Shown here: positions 55,684 through 64,000 of the stretch, piece by piece
How positions within the stretch are numbered: position 1 is the stretch's first letter
Layout: each line of letters starts with the position of its first letter
From: UBA4582 sp965657335
Lineage (GTDB): Bacteria > Pseudomonadota > Gammaproteobacteria > Pseudomonadales > Azotimanducaceae
Length of the DNA stretch: 64,000 bases
NCBI GenBank assembly: GCA_965657335.1
Contig: CBFHOH010000022.1
Coordinates: 12,267 to 76,266 of the forward strand
Reading direction: 5' to 3'
Program-made: the position numbers and the translations under genes
Notes under the pieces: model-generated
The model's database searches: none
What the model was told of the DNA's origin: nothing
The model's input: the letters and a program-made list of their open reading frames with translations, nothing else

Positions 55684-56298
55684 TTATTGCGCAGCCAACA
55701 CCTTTTTAACAACATCTAACTCACGCATCCGTGAACGATGCGCCATGACCTTAGGGAATTGCGTGATATCGACGCGATCAGCTTCGAGCCATTGGGCGAT
55801 TGTGAATAAATAAATATCACTGATCGAAAAACCCTCCCCCATGACCCAAGGTCCCTCAAACATATCACTTTCGATTGTTTTGAAACACTCAGCCATGACC
55901 TCAGGCATTTTTCGCTTCATCTCTGCAATCGCGGCTTCATCATCGGCCCATCGATAACCACGCACACCATGGGCATGTGCCGGATGGACTGTCGAACTCA
56001 AATAAGCATTGAACGCATTGATTTGCGCAAGCTTAAAAGGATTGTTTAAAGGTGCCAGTCCAGCGTCGGGATATTGCTGCGCCAGGAAAAGCAAAATAGC
56101 CGGATTTTCGGTAATCACACCCTGCTCGCAAACGAGTGCTGGCACTCTGCCTTTCGGATTAATTGCCAAATAGCTACTTTCCCTCTGCGCGTTAGATCGA
56201 AAGTCGAGTTTGACACTTTGATATTGTGCGCCCGATATCTCCAGCGCGATCTGAGCCGCCAGCGAGCAGGAACCCGGCGCGTAATAAAATTGGTACAT
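55684..56298 (-). CDS. Glutathione S-transferase family protein
   Basis: A 204-residue GST of the beta type. YYAPGSCSLAAQIALE at the N-terminus carries the active-site cysteine region of bacterial beta-class enzymes, with GRVPALVCEQGVITENPAIL and the helical domain following. I chose ATG 56298 because GGGAAG lies just ahead; ATG 56310 is an alternative. Single gene. Confidence 0.9.
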   Translation of the reverse strand: MYQFYYAPGSCSLAAQIALEISGAQYQSVKLDFRSNAQRESSYLAINPKGRVPALVCEQGVITENPAILLFLAQQYPDAGLAPLNNPFKLAQINAFNAYLSSTVHPAHAHGVRGYRWADDEAAIAEMKRKMPEVMAECFKTIESDMFEGPWVMGEGFSISDIYLFTIAQWLEADRVDITQFPKVMAHRSRMRELDVVKKVLAAQ

Positions 56299-56988
56299 GA
56301 TGCTTCCCATAATTAGTTAGTTTGAATTGGAATACGGGTTTGTTTAGCTGATGCAAATACTTCTGAACGAGCTCATACAATTTCCTGACACTTTTGAGCA
56401 TTCACTTCGCCGACGTTATACCAAGCGTCGATATATTTGTCCGCGCCTTTTAATGTTACTCAATTAACAAACAAACCAATATGAATACCGATCAAAAATT
56501 AACCCGAGAGCGGTAATGTAAGGTTCTGACGTTATTTAAGTTTGCACAGCTATTGTTTCTGAGAGTGCAAGAAAGCCTGTGAAGCGATGATCAAATCTAC
56601 TCGCGACCTCTCGGAGAGTTTAGTGAATCCTTGTTTTACAGTGGCTACGCTTCAGGCAACATCGTTATTTGCAATTCAATGGATCTTTCGCCTAATGGGG
56701 ATCAAATTGTGGTATCTGACCAGATATTAGCTGACAGCGTACTTGGCCTGTGTACGTAAAAATCAGAAGCCAGCGCCCTATTCCTCTTTTGCGTAGGACA
56801 ATAGGACGAGCCTTCAATTAGCATTAACGAATTATCGTCGGGGACTTTTTTATTTGAATCGGATCAAGCCTGCATTAAGTAATGGCAAAATCTGATGGCT
56901 GAACTATTCGATCAGCCAATCCTAGAATCCCAAAAATCACTACCTGAATGGGCGAAATGCCGGCTTCCTATTACACTTCAAACTCCGA
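56299..56988. other. Intergenic region with a possible gene remnant
   Basis: About 690 bases between the GST gene and the acyl-CoA dehydrogenase gene. One plus-strand segment (56583-56759) reads as protein-like and is listed separately as a possible remnant. I see no convincing RNA, repeat or terminator in the rest. Confidence 0.4.
56583..56759 (+). pseudogene. Possible fragment of a beta-propeller-like coding sequence
   Basis: A frame open for 58 codons after a TGA, ending at TAA 56757-56759. It contains SMDLSPNGDQIVVSD, the kind of strand seen in WD40/NHL-type propellers, but has no good start before that. Another frame (from ATG 56588) is also open for 47 codons here. The region may be a remnant with a frame change upstream, or chance; a 58-codon frame is not rare in random sequence. 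Confidence 0.2.
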
Positions 56989-58185
56989 CTAATCAGGCAA
57001 ACCTAACACACGCTTGGCAACAATATTCAATTGCACCTCAGAGGTACCCCCCTCAATAGAGTTTGCCTTCGACCTTAGCCACGCTCGGGTTTCCGTTAAC
57101 TCGGCGGGCTGAAACTCGTCACCTTCCCAGCCCAACATTTGCGAGCCCATTGCTTTCATCATTAGCTCGTAACGAGCGATGTTCTGCTCCGTTCCGTAGT
57201 ACTTAAACATCGAGGAGACAAAACTCGGCGCCTGGGTAGACTTCGATTCCTCGGCGCTTCTACGTGTCGTTAGGCTGAATGCGCGCGAGTCCATCGAGTG
57301 CTTAGCAATCTCCGAACGGAGGTTGCCGTCGTTGATTTTGCCGTCCTGCAAACCGATATACTGAGTCGCAATTTCAGCCAAACTTTTGACTTTTTGGCCG
57401 CCGCCACCGCCACCACCGATCATCGTACGTTCGTACTGCAACAAGCGCTTCGCGACGGTCCAGCCGTCGTTCACTGTGCCTATTACGTTCTTGCGCGGTG
57501 CTCGGACGTCCTCAAAAAAAGTTTCGCAAAAAGGGGACAGCCCGCTAATTAATAATATCGGTTTTACACTGACGCCCGGGGTCGTCATATCAAACAAAAT
57601 GAAGGTGATGCCGTTGTGCTTAGGTGCATCGAAATCTGTTCGAACGAGGCAAAAAATCCAATCGGCATTGTTAGCACCAGAGGTCCAGATCTTTTGTCCG
57701 TTGATAATATAATCATCTCCGTCAACAACGGCTTTGGTCTGCAAGCTCGCAAGGTCCGAACCAGCGTTCGGCTCGCTATATCCCTGACACCACCAAATCT
57801 CGCCGGACACGATTTTTGGTAAATGCTCCGCTTTTTGCTCGTCGGTGCCATATTCAAGCAACGCGGGGCCTATCATCGAAAGTCCCATACCTACCAGTGC
57901 AGGTCTTGCGTTAATCTTGCCCAACTCTTGGCGCAACACCATGTTTTGTTCTGCATTCAGTCCCGCGCCACCGTACTCCGTGGGCCAGGTTGGCGCCGTA
58001 TATCCCTTTGCTGCCATCCTATCCATCCAAACCTTTGTGTCTGGATTATTATACTTTGCTCGCCTACCGCCACCTGGATGCTCATTCGCGGGCATGGGTG
58101 TACGCATGCTGGCGGGACAGTTTTCATCAACCCATGCGGCAATTTCTGTGCGAAAACTTTCCAAAGAACTACTTGCTAACGACAT
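56989..58185 (-). CDS. Acyl-CoA dehydrogenase
   Basis: A 398-residue acyl-CoA dehydrogenase. YSEPNAGSDLASLQTKA near residue 136, NGQKIWTSGANNADW, and RSKANSIEGGTSEVQLNIVAKRVLG at the C-terminus, where the glutamate of IEGGT is present, in contrast to the second enzyme of the tandem pair. AAGGAAAG precedes ATG 58185. It stands alone; substrate unknown, probably a branched or cyclic acyl-CoA as in the FadE-like group. Confidence 0.92.
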   Translation of the reverse strand: MSLASSSLESFRTEIAAWVDENCPASMRTPMPANEHPGGGRRAKYNNPDTKVWMDRMAAKGYTAPTWPTEYGGAGLNAEQNMVLRQELGKINARPALVGMGLSMIGPALLEYGTDEQKAEHLPKIVSGEIWWCQGYSEPNAGSDLASLQTKAVVDGDDYIINGQKIWTSGANNADWIFCLVRTDFDAPKHNGITFILFDMTTPGVSVKPILLISGLSPFCETFFEDVRAPRKNVIGTVNDGWTVAKRLLQYERTMIGGGGGGGQKVKSLAEIATQYIGLQDGKINDGNLRSEIAKHSMDSRAFSLTTRRSAEESKSTQAPSFVSSMFKYYGTEQNIARYELMMKAMGSQMLGWEGDEFQPAELTETRAWLRSKANSIEGGTSEVQLNIVAKRVLGLPD

Positions 58186-58264
58186 TTGTCTTTCCTTACC
58201 TATCTGATTATTGAATTCGGAGTACGCAGCCTACGTGAGATGGCAGGCGTACGACTTACTTACT

Positions 58265-59398
58265 TCATTCCGGCGCTATTTCAAACAAAGTGATCTCACT
58301 ACGGGTACCCACTCTCATAATGGGCCCCCAAGTTCCTGTCCCTTCATTTACATACTGACGGGCAGTACCGATTTGATACATGCCCTTGATTCTGTCAAAA
58401 ACGCGCTTCACAAGAAAGTTAAATGGATAAATCTGACCATTGTGAGTGTGTCCGCTGATAATGAGATTAACGCCTGCCGCCGCAGCAGCCTCCAGCCCTC
58501 TGGGCCTGTGGAACAACACCAGATTAAAAGCCCGATCGTCTATTTTCATTTGGCCTAGTTGACGCTGCACCTGCATCGCATCCTCCATATCGTCGATGCC
58601 AATGACCTGTATATCCTCTCTGTGATGAAGACACTCGTCCCTCAGCACCACAACCCCCAAATTTTTCAGGCGTGCGAGAATATCTTCAAAATCTTCGTAC
58701 TTTTCGTGATTACCAGTGCAGTAATAAATGGGACCAGTCACGCTTTTGAGGGAGACCAGGGACGCTTCCTGAACCCCAGGGGCGTCGATAAAGTCTCCTG
58801 TGATACAAAGAAAATCTGGTTCAAGTACGTTAACTCGAGCAATTATTTTCTCGAGGAACTTACGACTCCGAGAACCGACATGAACATCGGAGATTTGCAC
58901 AAACCTCACCGGTGATTGAAGTTCGGGCGCTTTAAATTTGATCGTCACAACCGTCGGTCTGAGTGCGTTGAGTGTGCCGAGAAAGGCGAGCAGCCCGGAA
59001 ATCGAGATGACACCAATTGCCGCATCCCTTTGGCCGACAAGTTCAAAAAATACCAATACCTCAAAAAATATCAGCGAAGTGAGTACAAGTGCACTCATGC
59101 CTAACCACAGATCAGAGATGCGGCGCAGGAGCAACGCCCATAACTCTTGTCGATTCCTCAGGTATGTTCTGCTAAGAATTTGGCTGCCGGTAAGCGGGAT
59201 GAGGATAAGTACCGTCACTAGCATTTCTGCTTGCAACCAGTGCGACAATCTCAGAATGGGGTAAATGAACACAGGGATGTGCAGCAAGATTGCTATCAGA
59301 TAAAAATTTACCAACATGGCTCGGGGCGACCTATTTTTCGTACTGACACCGCCCTCTACGCCATTGCTTTCTTGCTTTGCCACTGCCGTTTCGTTCAT
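58265..59398 (-). CDS. Membrane-anchored metallophosphoesterase (YaeI-like)
   Basis: A 377-residue protein. The first 150 residues hold about four transmembrane segments, then a calcineurin-like phosphoesterase domain with QISDVHVGS, TGDFIDA, CTGNHEKYED, LFHRP and SGHTHNGQ metal motifs. E. coli YaeI-type enzymes act on phosphodiesters or lipid pyrophosphate-like groups at the inner membrane. The catalytic domain lies after an even number of segments, likely cytoplasmic if four is right. It is divergent from the TonB-dependent receptor. Confidence 0.9.
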   Translation of the reverse strand: MNETAVAKQESNGVEGGVSTKNRSPRAMLVNFYLIAILLHIPVFIYPILRLSHWLQAEMLVTVLILIPLTGSQILSRTYLRNRQELWALLLRRISDLWLGMSALVLTSLIFFEVLVFFELVGQRDAAIGVISISGLLAFLGTLNALRPTVVTIKFKAPELQSPVRFVQISDVHVGSRSRKFLEKIIARVNVLEPDFLCITGDFIDAPGVQEASLVSLKSVTGPIYYCTGNHEKYEDFEDILARLKNLGVVVLRDECLHHREDIQVIGIDDMEDAMQVQRQLGQMKIDDRAFNLVLFHRPRGLEAAAAAGVNLIISGHTHNGQIYPFNFLVKRVFDRIKGMYQIGTARQYVNEGTGTWGPIMRVGTRSEITLFEIAPE

Positions 59399-60111
59399 AA
59401 CGTCTAACTCACTCTCCCGAGACGAGGGTGCTGCTCTTGGCTAAAATATTCCACGATCTTCGCTTTAGTCTCATAGTTTCTCGTTTCAGCGCGTTTTACG
59501 GGGTGGCTCAAGGTTACCTTTTGAACGATCAAAGATTTGCCCAAAGAGTGTATACGCGCAATCTAACATTCAGATCAATCGCGGATCAATCGTGGGAAAA
59601 GACACATAAACCTCATGATTACGCTCTCCATCACCGCCTTGATATCGGCCTGCGCCAGTTATCGGATCCTATGCTCCCGTCCGCAATGTCTCGCCGAATC
59701 TCTCATGTCGAGCCGTAATCTGTACGCCACTAAAATATCCATCAAATAGCGCAATCACCGCGTCGTAGATCCGTTGATGAAACCATATAATTGCAAATTG
59801 CGAAAAACTGGCTGGTGATGAGTGTTTATTCACACTTTTTTACAGGTTTTTTTCGCCCCCCTTTTCGACCAAAAAACCAACAAAATGACTCAAAAAAAGG
59901 TGTAAAACAGCCATTTTCTTGAAAAAAAAACAGCAACGTTGATAAAAATTCGCACCAAATCTAAAAAACCGCAAAAATTTATGGTCATAGGAGCCCCATT
60001 TCGTTCACCAAACGTTTACTTTGCGGCACATTCACACTATTGTGTGCACACCCCTATTTCCTATAAATAGTGGGTCAAAACAATAAAATTTGTAATTTAC
60101 GGGGAATTTAT
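59399..60111. other. Intergenic region upstream of the TonB-dependent receptor
   Basis: About 710 bases. A 96-codon plus-strand frame at 59428-59718 has no family resemblance or ribosome site and I reject it. From 59820 to 59980 the sequence is rich in A- and T-runs, resembling a curved or UP-type upstream region. The promoter candidate at 60040-60067 is listed separately. Confidence 0.5.
60040..60067 (+). promoter_or_regulatory. Candidate promoter with dyad for the TonB-dependent receptor
   Basis: TTGTGT (60040-60045), 16-base spacer, TATAAA (60062-60067), 45 bases before the ATG. Overlapping the -35 is an inverted repeat CACAC-TATT-GTGTG (60033-60046) and a palindrome GTGTGCACAC (60042-60051), which could bind a repressor. 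Placement and match to sigma-70 boxes are reasonable, not proven. Confidence 0.45.
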
Positions 60112-63063
60112 ATGGCTAGTCGCTACTCTGGTTTGCAGACGGCATTTGTCGCTGCGGCCCTAATACTGCCTACCTACTCTTTCGCTGCATCATCCAGGCA
60201 AATTGAAGAAGTTATCGTTACCGCTGAAAGACAAGAGTCTTCGGTACAGGATACTTCGATTTCAATCACTGCTTTTACGGCTGATTCAATTGATGATTTT
60301 GGTATTCGTAACCAGTCAGACCTGCAAAATTTGGTGCCAGCAACCATTATTTTGCCATATGACTCATCAGTGCGTGGTGTCGGTAGAAACTTTCGTGCAT
60401 TGGGTGGTGACCCAGGTGTCGCTACCTACATGAACAACGTCTATTCGGAGGATTTGTACACTGCAACGATCGGCTCTCTTTGGGACGTCGAGCGGGTTGA
60501 GGTACTTCGTGGTCCACAGGGAACGCTTTATGGTCGTAACGCAATCGGCGGTGCGATGAACTTCTTGTACAAGAAGCCAACCGAAGATTTTGAGGCTGCC
60601 GTGAAAGGTACATTCGGTTCCTTCAAGACCAGAGACGTTTACGGCATGGTTTCTGGTGCACTCGTCGACGACGTGTTGCTCGGACGAGCGACAGTATCAA
60701 GTCGTAAGCACGACGGTTACTTCGAAGAAAAAGGCACCGGCGCCGATCTCGACAGCGGTGACGAAGTAAACGTTGCGCTGCAACTCGAGTGGCGCTTATC
60801 AGATGCCATCAAAATGAACGTAAGACACAACAAAGCCGAGGTTGACAGAACCTTTGGTGGTGCCGACGGCGGCGGTTTGATCGTGTTCCGTGGCGAATCA
60901 CCGAATGGTGAATCACGGGATCTGACTTCAGCTGGCTTTGGCTATCGAAGAATCGATCGTACTGTAACTGACCCACTTAATGAGGGTTTTTACTTATCTT
61001 CTCAGCCGGTTTACACCTTCGCTGATCCAGTGAACGGCGGTACGATCGAGGCTCAACGAGCACGTTCTGGTATCGACCCCGTGAGATCTCTCGGTGGTGC
61101 GAACAGAAGCAGTTCCGGCTCATTGGTTAATCACGCAGCGGGCAGTGCTGAATCGGCGAATGAATGTCTCTTTACTGACCTCGACAACATTGATGGCGAT
61201 GACATCTGTGCCGTAACCAACGGTGAAAGCTATGAAATCTTTGACCAGCGAGGCACACAATTTGAAGCTGAATGGGAATTCAACGACAACATCGTGTTTA
61301 AGTACATCTTTGGCTTGAACGATCTGATTTACAACCGTATCACTGATGATGATTCATCTTTCAGCACGACGAGCGACCGTCAGTTTTATGTCAACCATGA
61401 AGCTGAGTACAAGTCTCATGAGATCCAAGCGTTTGTTGACGTGACTGATTCTGTTAGCTTCACTTCAGGTATCTTTTTCTACGATGCTGTTATCGACCAG
61501 CGCGGAGATTTTTATAGTAGTGTAGGCGAAAGTCAGTTCACAGATGGTCACCCATTCTCTCCCGGAGCCGCAGCATTCCTCGAAGGTGCTGTCCCTGCTG
61601 TATTTCAGGCAGAACAGACCAGTCTCTATTCCGCACGCGAATTTGCAGGTGGAACGAATGCAGCTGAAGCCACAACCTTCGCAAGAATCGGTGCATGGAC
61701 AGGTGACCCAGGCGGTATCGGTTTAGACGTATTGCATGGTCCAGACACACCTGCGACCGATCTTCTTTATGCGACACAGACAGACCGTGAATCCTTCGCG
61801 GCTTACACACAGGCTGTTTGGGACATTAATGAAGACTTCACGCTAACCGCAGGTATTCGATACGCTTCTGACGAAGTTAAAGCCGAAGAGAATCTATGGC
61901 GCTATCGAGAAAATGACATTCCTTTGGCTTTCGGTGGCGGCAGCCTCGCTGCGCTCAACATCGCTCGGGGTGCACTTGACCCTGTGACGTTAGAGCCAAC
62001 CGGTGCGACTCACTTGAATATGGTCGGTATTCCTGGAAGCCTGTCTGTTTTCCGTCATTTCACTCGTAAGGACACCAAGGTCACTTGGCGTGTAAACCTT
62101 GACTGGGCGATGACTGATAACATTCTCTGGTATGCCAATGTCACAACTGGTTATCGTGGTGGCGGTTACAACCTCGTTTTCTTCAGCACAACAGGTACTT
62201 ATGGTCCTGAGGAGTTGACGGCATACGAGATTGGTTATAAGNNNNNNNNNAACCTTGACTGGGCGATGACTGATAACATTCTCTGGTATGCCAATGTCAC
62301 AACGGGTTATCGTGGTGGTGGTTACAATCTGGTGTTCTTTAGCCAAACGGGTACTTACGGTCCTGAAGAGCTGACAGCATTTGAGATTGGTTATAAAGGC
62401 CAACACCTGGATAACACCTTGCAGGTTAACGCTTCAGCGTTTGTCTACGACTACAGCCAGATACATACTTCCGGATCAGAGGCCACATCATTGGGTGGTG
62501 TAACAACATCTATCCTGCCCGCACCTGGTGCAGAGGTTCAAGGATTCGAAGTTGAAATCCTGTGGCTTGCGACTGACAACATCACACTGGGTGGTAACTA
62601 TTCGTATACACCGAATAAGTTCACCGAGTCATTGTTGTTAGCCAATACAAACGATCCTAGGATCCCACCAAGCCTATTCAACGCAGTTGAAATCCGTAAC
62701 GATGTCAACGGCAATCAGCTACCTAACGTAGCTGAGAATAAGGGTTCCGCGTATGTAAGCTACGGCTTCCCATTCAGTTCAGGTAACCTTGAAGTGCTGG
62801 CGAGTTATAGCTGGGTAGACGGTGTATTTCATACACCATTCGAGGATGACCTCGACTCTACTCCGGGTTACGAGCGTTTGGATCTGAGAGCTACGTGGAA
62901 AAATAGCGATGAAAGCTTGATCATTGCCGCTTTCGCAAACAACGTGCTTGACGAAATCGGAATTCGACAACTTGAAACTCACGGCGAAGGTGAAGGTTTC
63001 CGTCGAACTGGCCAGGTTACAGAACCTCGCGTGATTGGTGTAGAACTTACCAAGAAGTTCTAA
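60112..63063 (+). CDS. TonB-dependent outer-membrane receptor, interrupted by a 9-N gap
   Basis: A TonB-dependent receptor of nominal 983 residues. It has a signal peptide (1-25, cleavage after SFA), a TonB-box-like IEEVIVTAE (31-39), a plug domain with SVRGVGRNF and VEVLRGPQGTLYGRNAIGGAMN, and a beta-barrel ending in a C-terminal phenylalanine (GVELTKKF). The subfamily is that of marine and sphingomonad receptors for diverse organic substrates; no siderophore or sugar partner gene is adjacent. ATG 60112 follows GGGGA; a TTG/GTG-type start at 60070 is not favoured. The gap at 62242 and the duplicated 49-residue block around it make the real length uncertain; without the duplicate it is about 931 residues. 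Confidence 0.9.
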   Translation: MASRYSGLQTAFVAAALILPTYSFAASSRQIEEVIVTAERQESSVQDTSISITAFTADSIDDFGIRNQSDLQNLVPATIILPYDSSVRGVGRNFRALGGDPGVATYMNNVYSEDLYTATIGSLWDVERVEVLRGPQGTLYGRNAIGGAMNFLYKKPTEDFEAAVKGTFGSFKTRDVYGMVSGALVDDVLLGRATVSSRKHDGYFEEKGTGADLDSGDEVNVALQLEWRLSDAIKMNVRHNKAEVDRTFGGADGGGLIVFRGESPNGESRDLTSAGFGYRRIDRTVTDPLNEGFYLSSQPVYTFADPVNGGTIEAQRARSGIDPVRSLGGANRSSSGSLVNHAAGSAESANECLFTDLDNIDGDDICAVTNGESYEIFDQRGTQFEAEWEFNDNIVFKYIFGLNDLIYNRITDDDSSFSTTSDRQFYVNHEAEYKSHEIQAFVDVTDSVSFTSGIFFYDAVIDQRGDFYSSVGESQFTDGHPFSPGAAAFLEGAVPAVFQAEQTSLYSAREFAGGTNAAEATTFARIGAWTGDPGGIGLDVLHGPDTPATDLLYATQTDRESFAAYTQAVWDINEDFTLTAGIRYASDEVKAEENLWRYRENDIPLAFGGGSLAALNIARGALDPVTLEPTGATHLNMVGIPGSLSVFRHFTRKDTKVTWRVNLDWAMTDNILWYANVTTGYRGGGYNLVFFSTTGTYGPEELTAYEIGYKXXXNLDWAMTDNILWYANVTTGYRGGGYNLVFFSQTGTYGPEELTAFEIGYKGQHLDNTLQVNASAFVYDYSQIHTSGSEATSLGGVTTSILPAPGAEVQGFEVEILWLATDNITLGGNYSYTPNKFTESLLLANTNDPRIPPSLFNAVEIRNDVNGNQLPNVAENKGSAYVSYGFPFSSGNLEVLASYSWVDGVFHTPFEDDLDSTPGYERLDLRATWKNSDESLIIAAFANNVLDEIGIRQLETHGEGEGFRRTGQVTEPRVIGVELTKKF
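62095..62397 (+). repeat. Imperfect 147-base duplication flanking the gap
   Basis: Bases 62095-62241 and 62251-62397 encode the same 49 residues, starting NLDWAMTDN and ending EIGYK, except for two changes (FFST to FFSQ, AYE to AFE). At DNA level they differ at roughly 15-20 positions, nearly all third codon positions. They lie on each side of the N-run. Confidence 0.95.
62242..62250. other. Assembly gap of nine N
   Basis: Nine undetermined bases, a multiple of three that keeps the reading frame open. Most likely a scaffolding joint between two contigs. Confidence 0.97.
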
Positions 63064-63091
63064 GTTCGATTCAACATCAAAGCAAGACAAG

Positions 63092-63119
63092 AAAGGGAGC
63101 CAACAGGCTCCCTTTTTTT
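63092..63119 (+). terminator. Rho-independent terminator of the receptor gene
   Basis: AAAGGGAGCC, loop AACA, GGCTCCCTTT, then TTTTT: a strong intrinsic terminator beginning 29 bases after the stop codon. Confidence 0.94.
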
Positions 63120-63459
63120 GCTTTAAATTTTTCTTCCAGCCCTTTGTGTCATTACGACACAGTGTCTAATCAACTGATCATGGATAAAAGAAAGACACCC
63201 GCCTTATTTTCTTGTCAAGGCTAGCGATCGATTTAGCAAGCAGTCACAACATTGATGCGCTGATTTCTGGCAGTATTCACTACAAAGCCGATTCAATATA
63301 TGCAGGACCTTGGGTCCTACAAAAGAATCCATAGTGTTGGGTTCCTCGACAAGGCGGGTAGCTCGCAAAGACCCTCAGCGACAGGTGTTTAGCGTCATTG
63401 AACAAGCTGTGAGAGCCTCAGACAGATTGCTTATGAACAACCAAAGACACGACCGCGTC
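63120..63459. other. Intergenic region with two small hairpins
   Basis: About 340 bases between the receptor terminator and the 3' end of the CinA/MoaB-type gene. TGTGTC-ATTAC-GACACA (63145-63161) and AGGACC-TTG-GGTCCT (63304-63318) are perfect short hairpins without T-tracts. No convincing gene; the plus-strand frame at 63310-63855 overlaps the real gene on the other strand. Confidence 0.4.
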
Positions 63460-64000
63460 TCAAGGATCAAATGGCTCGGCACCAAACGATTTTATCATCT
63501 CCCCGACCTTCGACTTCACTACTTCCAGCTCAGCTTCATCAGTACCGCGCATCACCAGATTTGTGCCATACCCCTTCTCGCGATAAAAGGGATAGCTACC
63601 CAGGTCTACTGCCGGGTGCTGGTTTTGAATGTCTTCCAGCGCGCCAGCCACAGCGCTCTCGCCGAGGTAAGCGCCCACAGATCGAGATCTCACCGGCTTG
63701 GCACCTTTTATCTGTTTGTCACTGAACGTGCTGGCCATAGCTTGCATCACGCTCGGCACCCCAGCCATGACAAATACATTGTCTATCTGAAAGCCCTGAG
63801 GCCCCCCAGTGGGGTTATCAATAAGCTTACTTCCCTCTGGCACTCTTGCCATTAACAACCGTGATTCCATTACCTCCGCCGACGCCTCTCTTCTTCTAAT
63901 GACGGCTTCGATTTCTGGATGTCTGATAACCTCAACACCAAACGCCTTCGCCATACAAACTGCGGTAATGTCATCATGTGTGGGACCGATGCCTCCTGTG
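63460..64000 (-). CDS. Molybdopterin-binding/CinA-like protein, 5' truncated by the window edge
   Basis: The frame is open on the minus strand to the window edge, so its start is outside. The visible 180 residues begin TGGIGPTHDDITAVCMAKAFG, the signature of the MoaB/Mog and competence-damage (CinA N-terminal) fold, and continue through PTGGPQGFQI and FVMAGVPSVMQAM. The end lacks the CinA amidase domain, so it is a short, COG1058-type protein, possibly a nicotinamide-nucleotide or ADP-ribose pyrophosphatase-like enzyme. An apparent ATG at 63954 is internal. Confidence 0.88.
   Translation of the reverse strand, partial: TGGIGPTHDDITAVCMAKAFGVEVIRHPEIEAVIRRREASAEVMESRLLMARVPEGSKLIDNPTGGPQGFQIDNVFVMAGVPSVMQAMASTFSDKQIKGAKPVRSRSVGAYLGESAVAGALEDIQNQHPAVDLGSYPFYREKGYGTNLVMRGTDEAELEVVKSKVGEMIKSFGAEPFDP

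Noticed and set aside
59428..59718. 96-codon frame upstream of the receptor
   Set aside because: No family resemblance and no ribosome site; the start lies beside the metallophosphoesterase promoter.
63310..63855. 181-codon plus-strand frame near the window end
   Set aside because: It is antisense to the CinA/MoaB-type gene, which has clear family motifs.

Overview
The window is a 64 kb stretch of a bacterial chromosome, most likely from a marine gammaproteobacterium. It is probably a metagenome-assembled or draft scaffold, because a 9-base run of N lies inside one gene. The gammaproteobacterial signal comes from cmoA and cmoB, a YaiL-type DUF2058 protein, an RluA-type pseudouridine synthase, a class III alcohol dehydrogenase and a phoBR-pstSCAB-phoU locus. 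Base composition looks moderate, near half G+C by eye. I see no transposase, integrase, phage gene, CRISPR array, rRNA or plasmid function. The order or genus cannot be fixed from the sequence alone.

Layout. 0-13 kb: the 3' part of an acyl-CoA dehydrogenase, a Tat-exported HisC-like aminotransferase, a Bax-like glucosaminidase, an apparently decayed minus-strand gene with its own terminator, acetoacetyl-CoA synthetase, a cyclase-family hydrolase, glutathione-dependent formaldehyde dehydrogenase, and an operon of isocitrate-dehydrogenase-like enzyme, phosphonate-monoester-hydrolase-like sulfatase and alpha/beta hydrolase. 12.7-22.7 kb: acyl-CoA metabolism (AMP-forming ligase, a tandem pair of acyl-CoA dehydrogenases, two CaiB/BaiF CoA-transferases of which one is frameshifted), interrupted by tRNA-Arg(UCG), an SCP2-like/hydrolase fusion and a DUF2058 gene. 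22.7-33.1 kb: HNH endonuclease, cmoA and cmoB with an unrecognised membrane-protein gene between them, rluA, two esterases plus another alpha/beta hydrolase, a 5'-nucleotidase-family enzyme and a MATE pump. 33.1-42.0 kb: glpD, then phoU, pstB, pstA, pstC, pstS, phoR and phoB, all on the minus strand.

42-58 kb is a catabolic region with mixed strands: two LLM (luciferase-like) oxidoreductases, an IlvD/Edd sugar-acid-type dehydratase, an epoxide-hydrolase-like enzyme, a TauD/TfdA dioxygenase, two glutathione S-transferases, a fumarylacetoacetate-hydrolase-family enzyme, an MhpA-like FAD hydroxylase, two short-chain dehydrogenases, a TPR protein and a further acyl-CoA dehydrogenase. 58-64 kb holds a membrane-anchored metallophosphoesterase, a TonB-dependent receptor whose C-terminal half carries the gap and an imperfect duplication, and the 3' part of a CinA/MoaB-type gene.

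Together the genes describe an aerobic heterotroph that activates and beta-oxidises varied organic acids, uses glutathione, scavenges phosphate through Pst/PhoBR, and probably takes up at least one large substrate through the TonB receptor. Apart from PhoB I see no dedicated transcription factor in the window. I found no clear new defence or mobile system. The best leads are the decayed locus at 3.9-4.8 kb, the extra gene inside cmoAB, the exported aminotransferase, the phosphonate-hydrolase-like operon and the chimeric or duplicated receptor.
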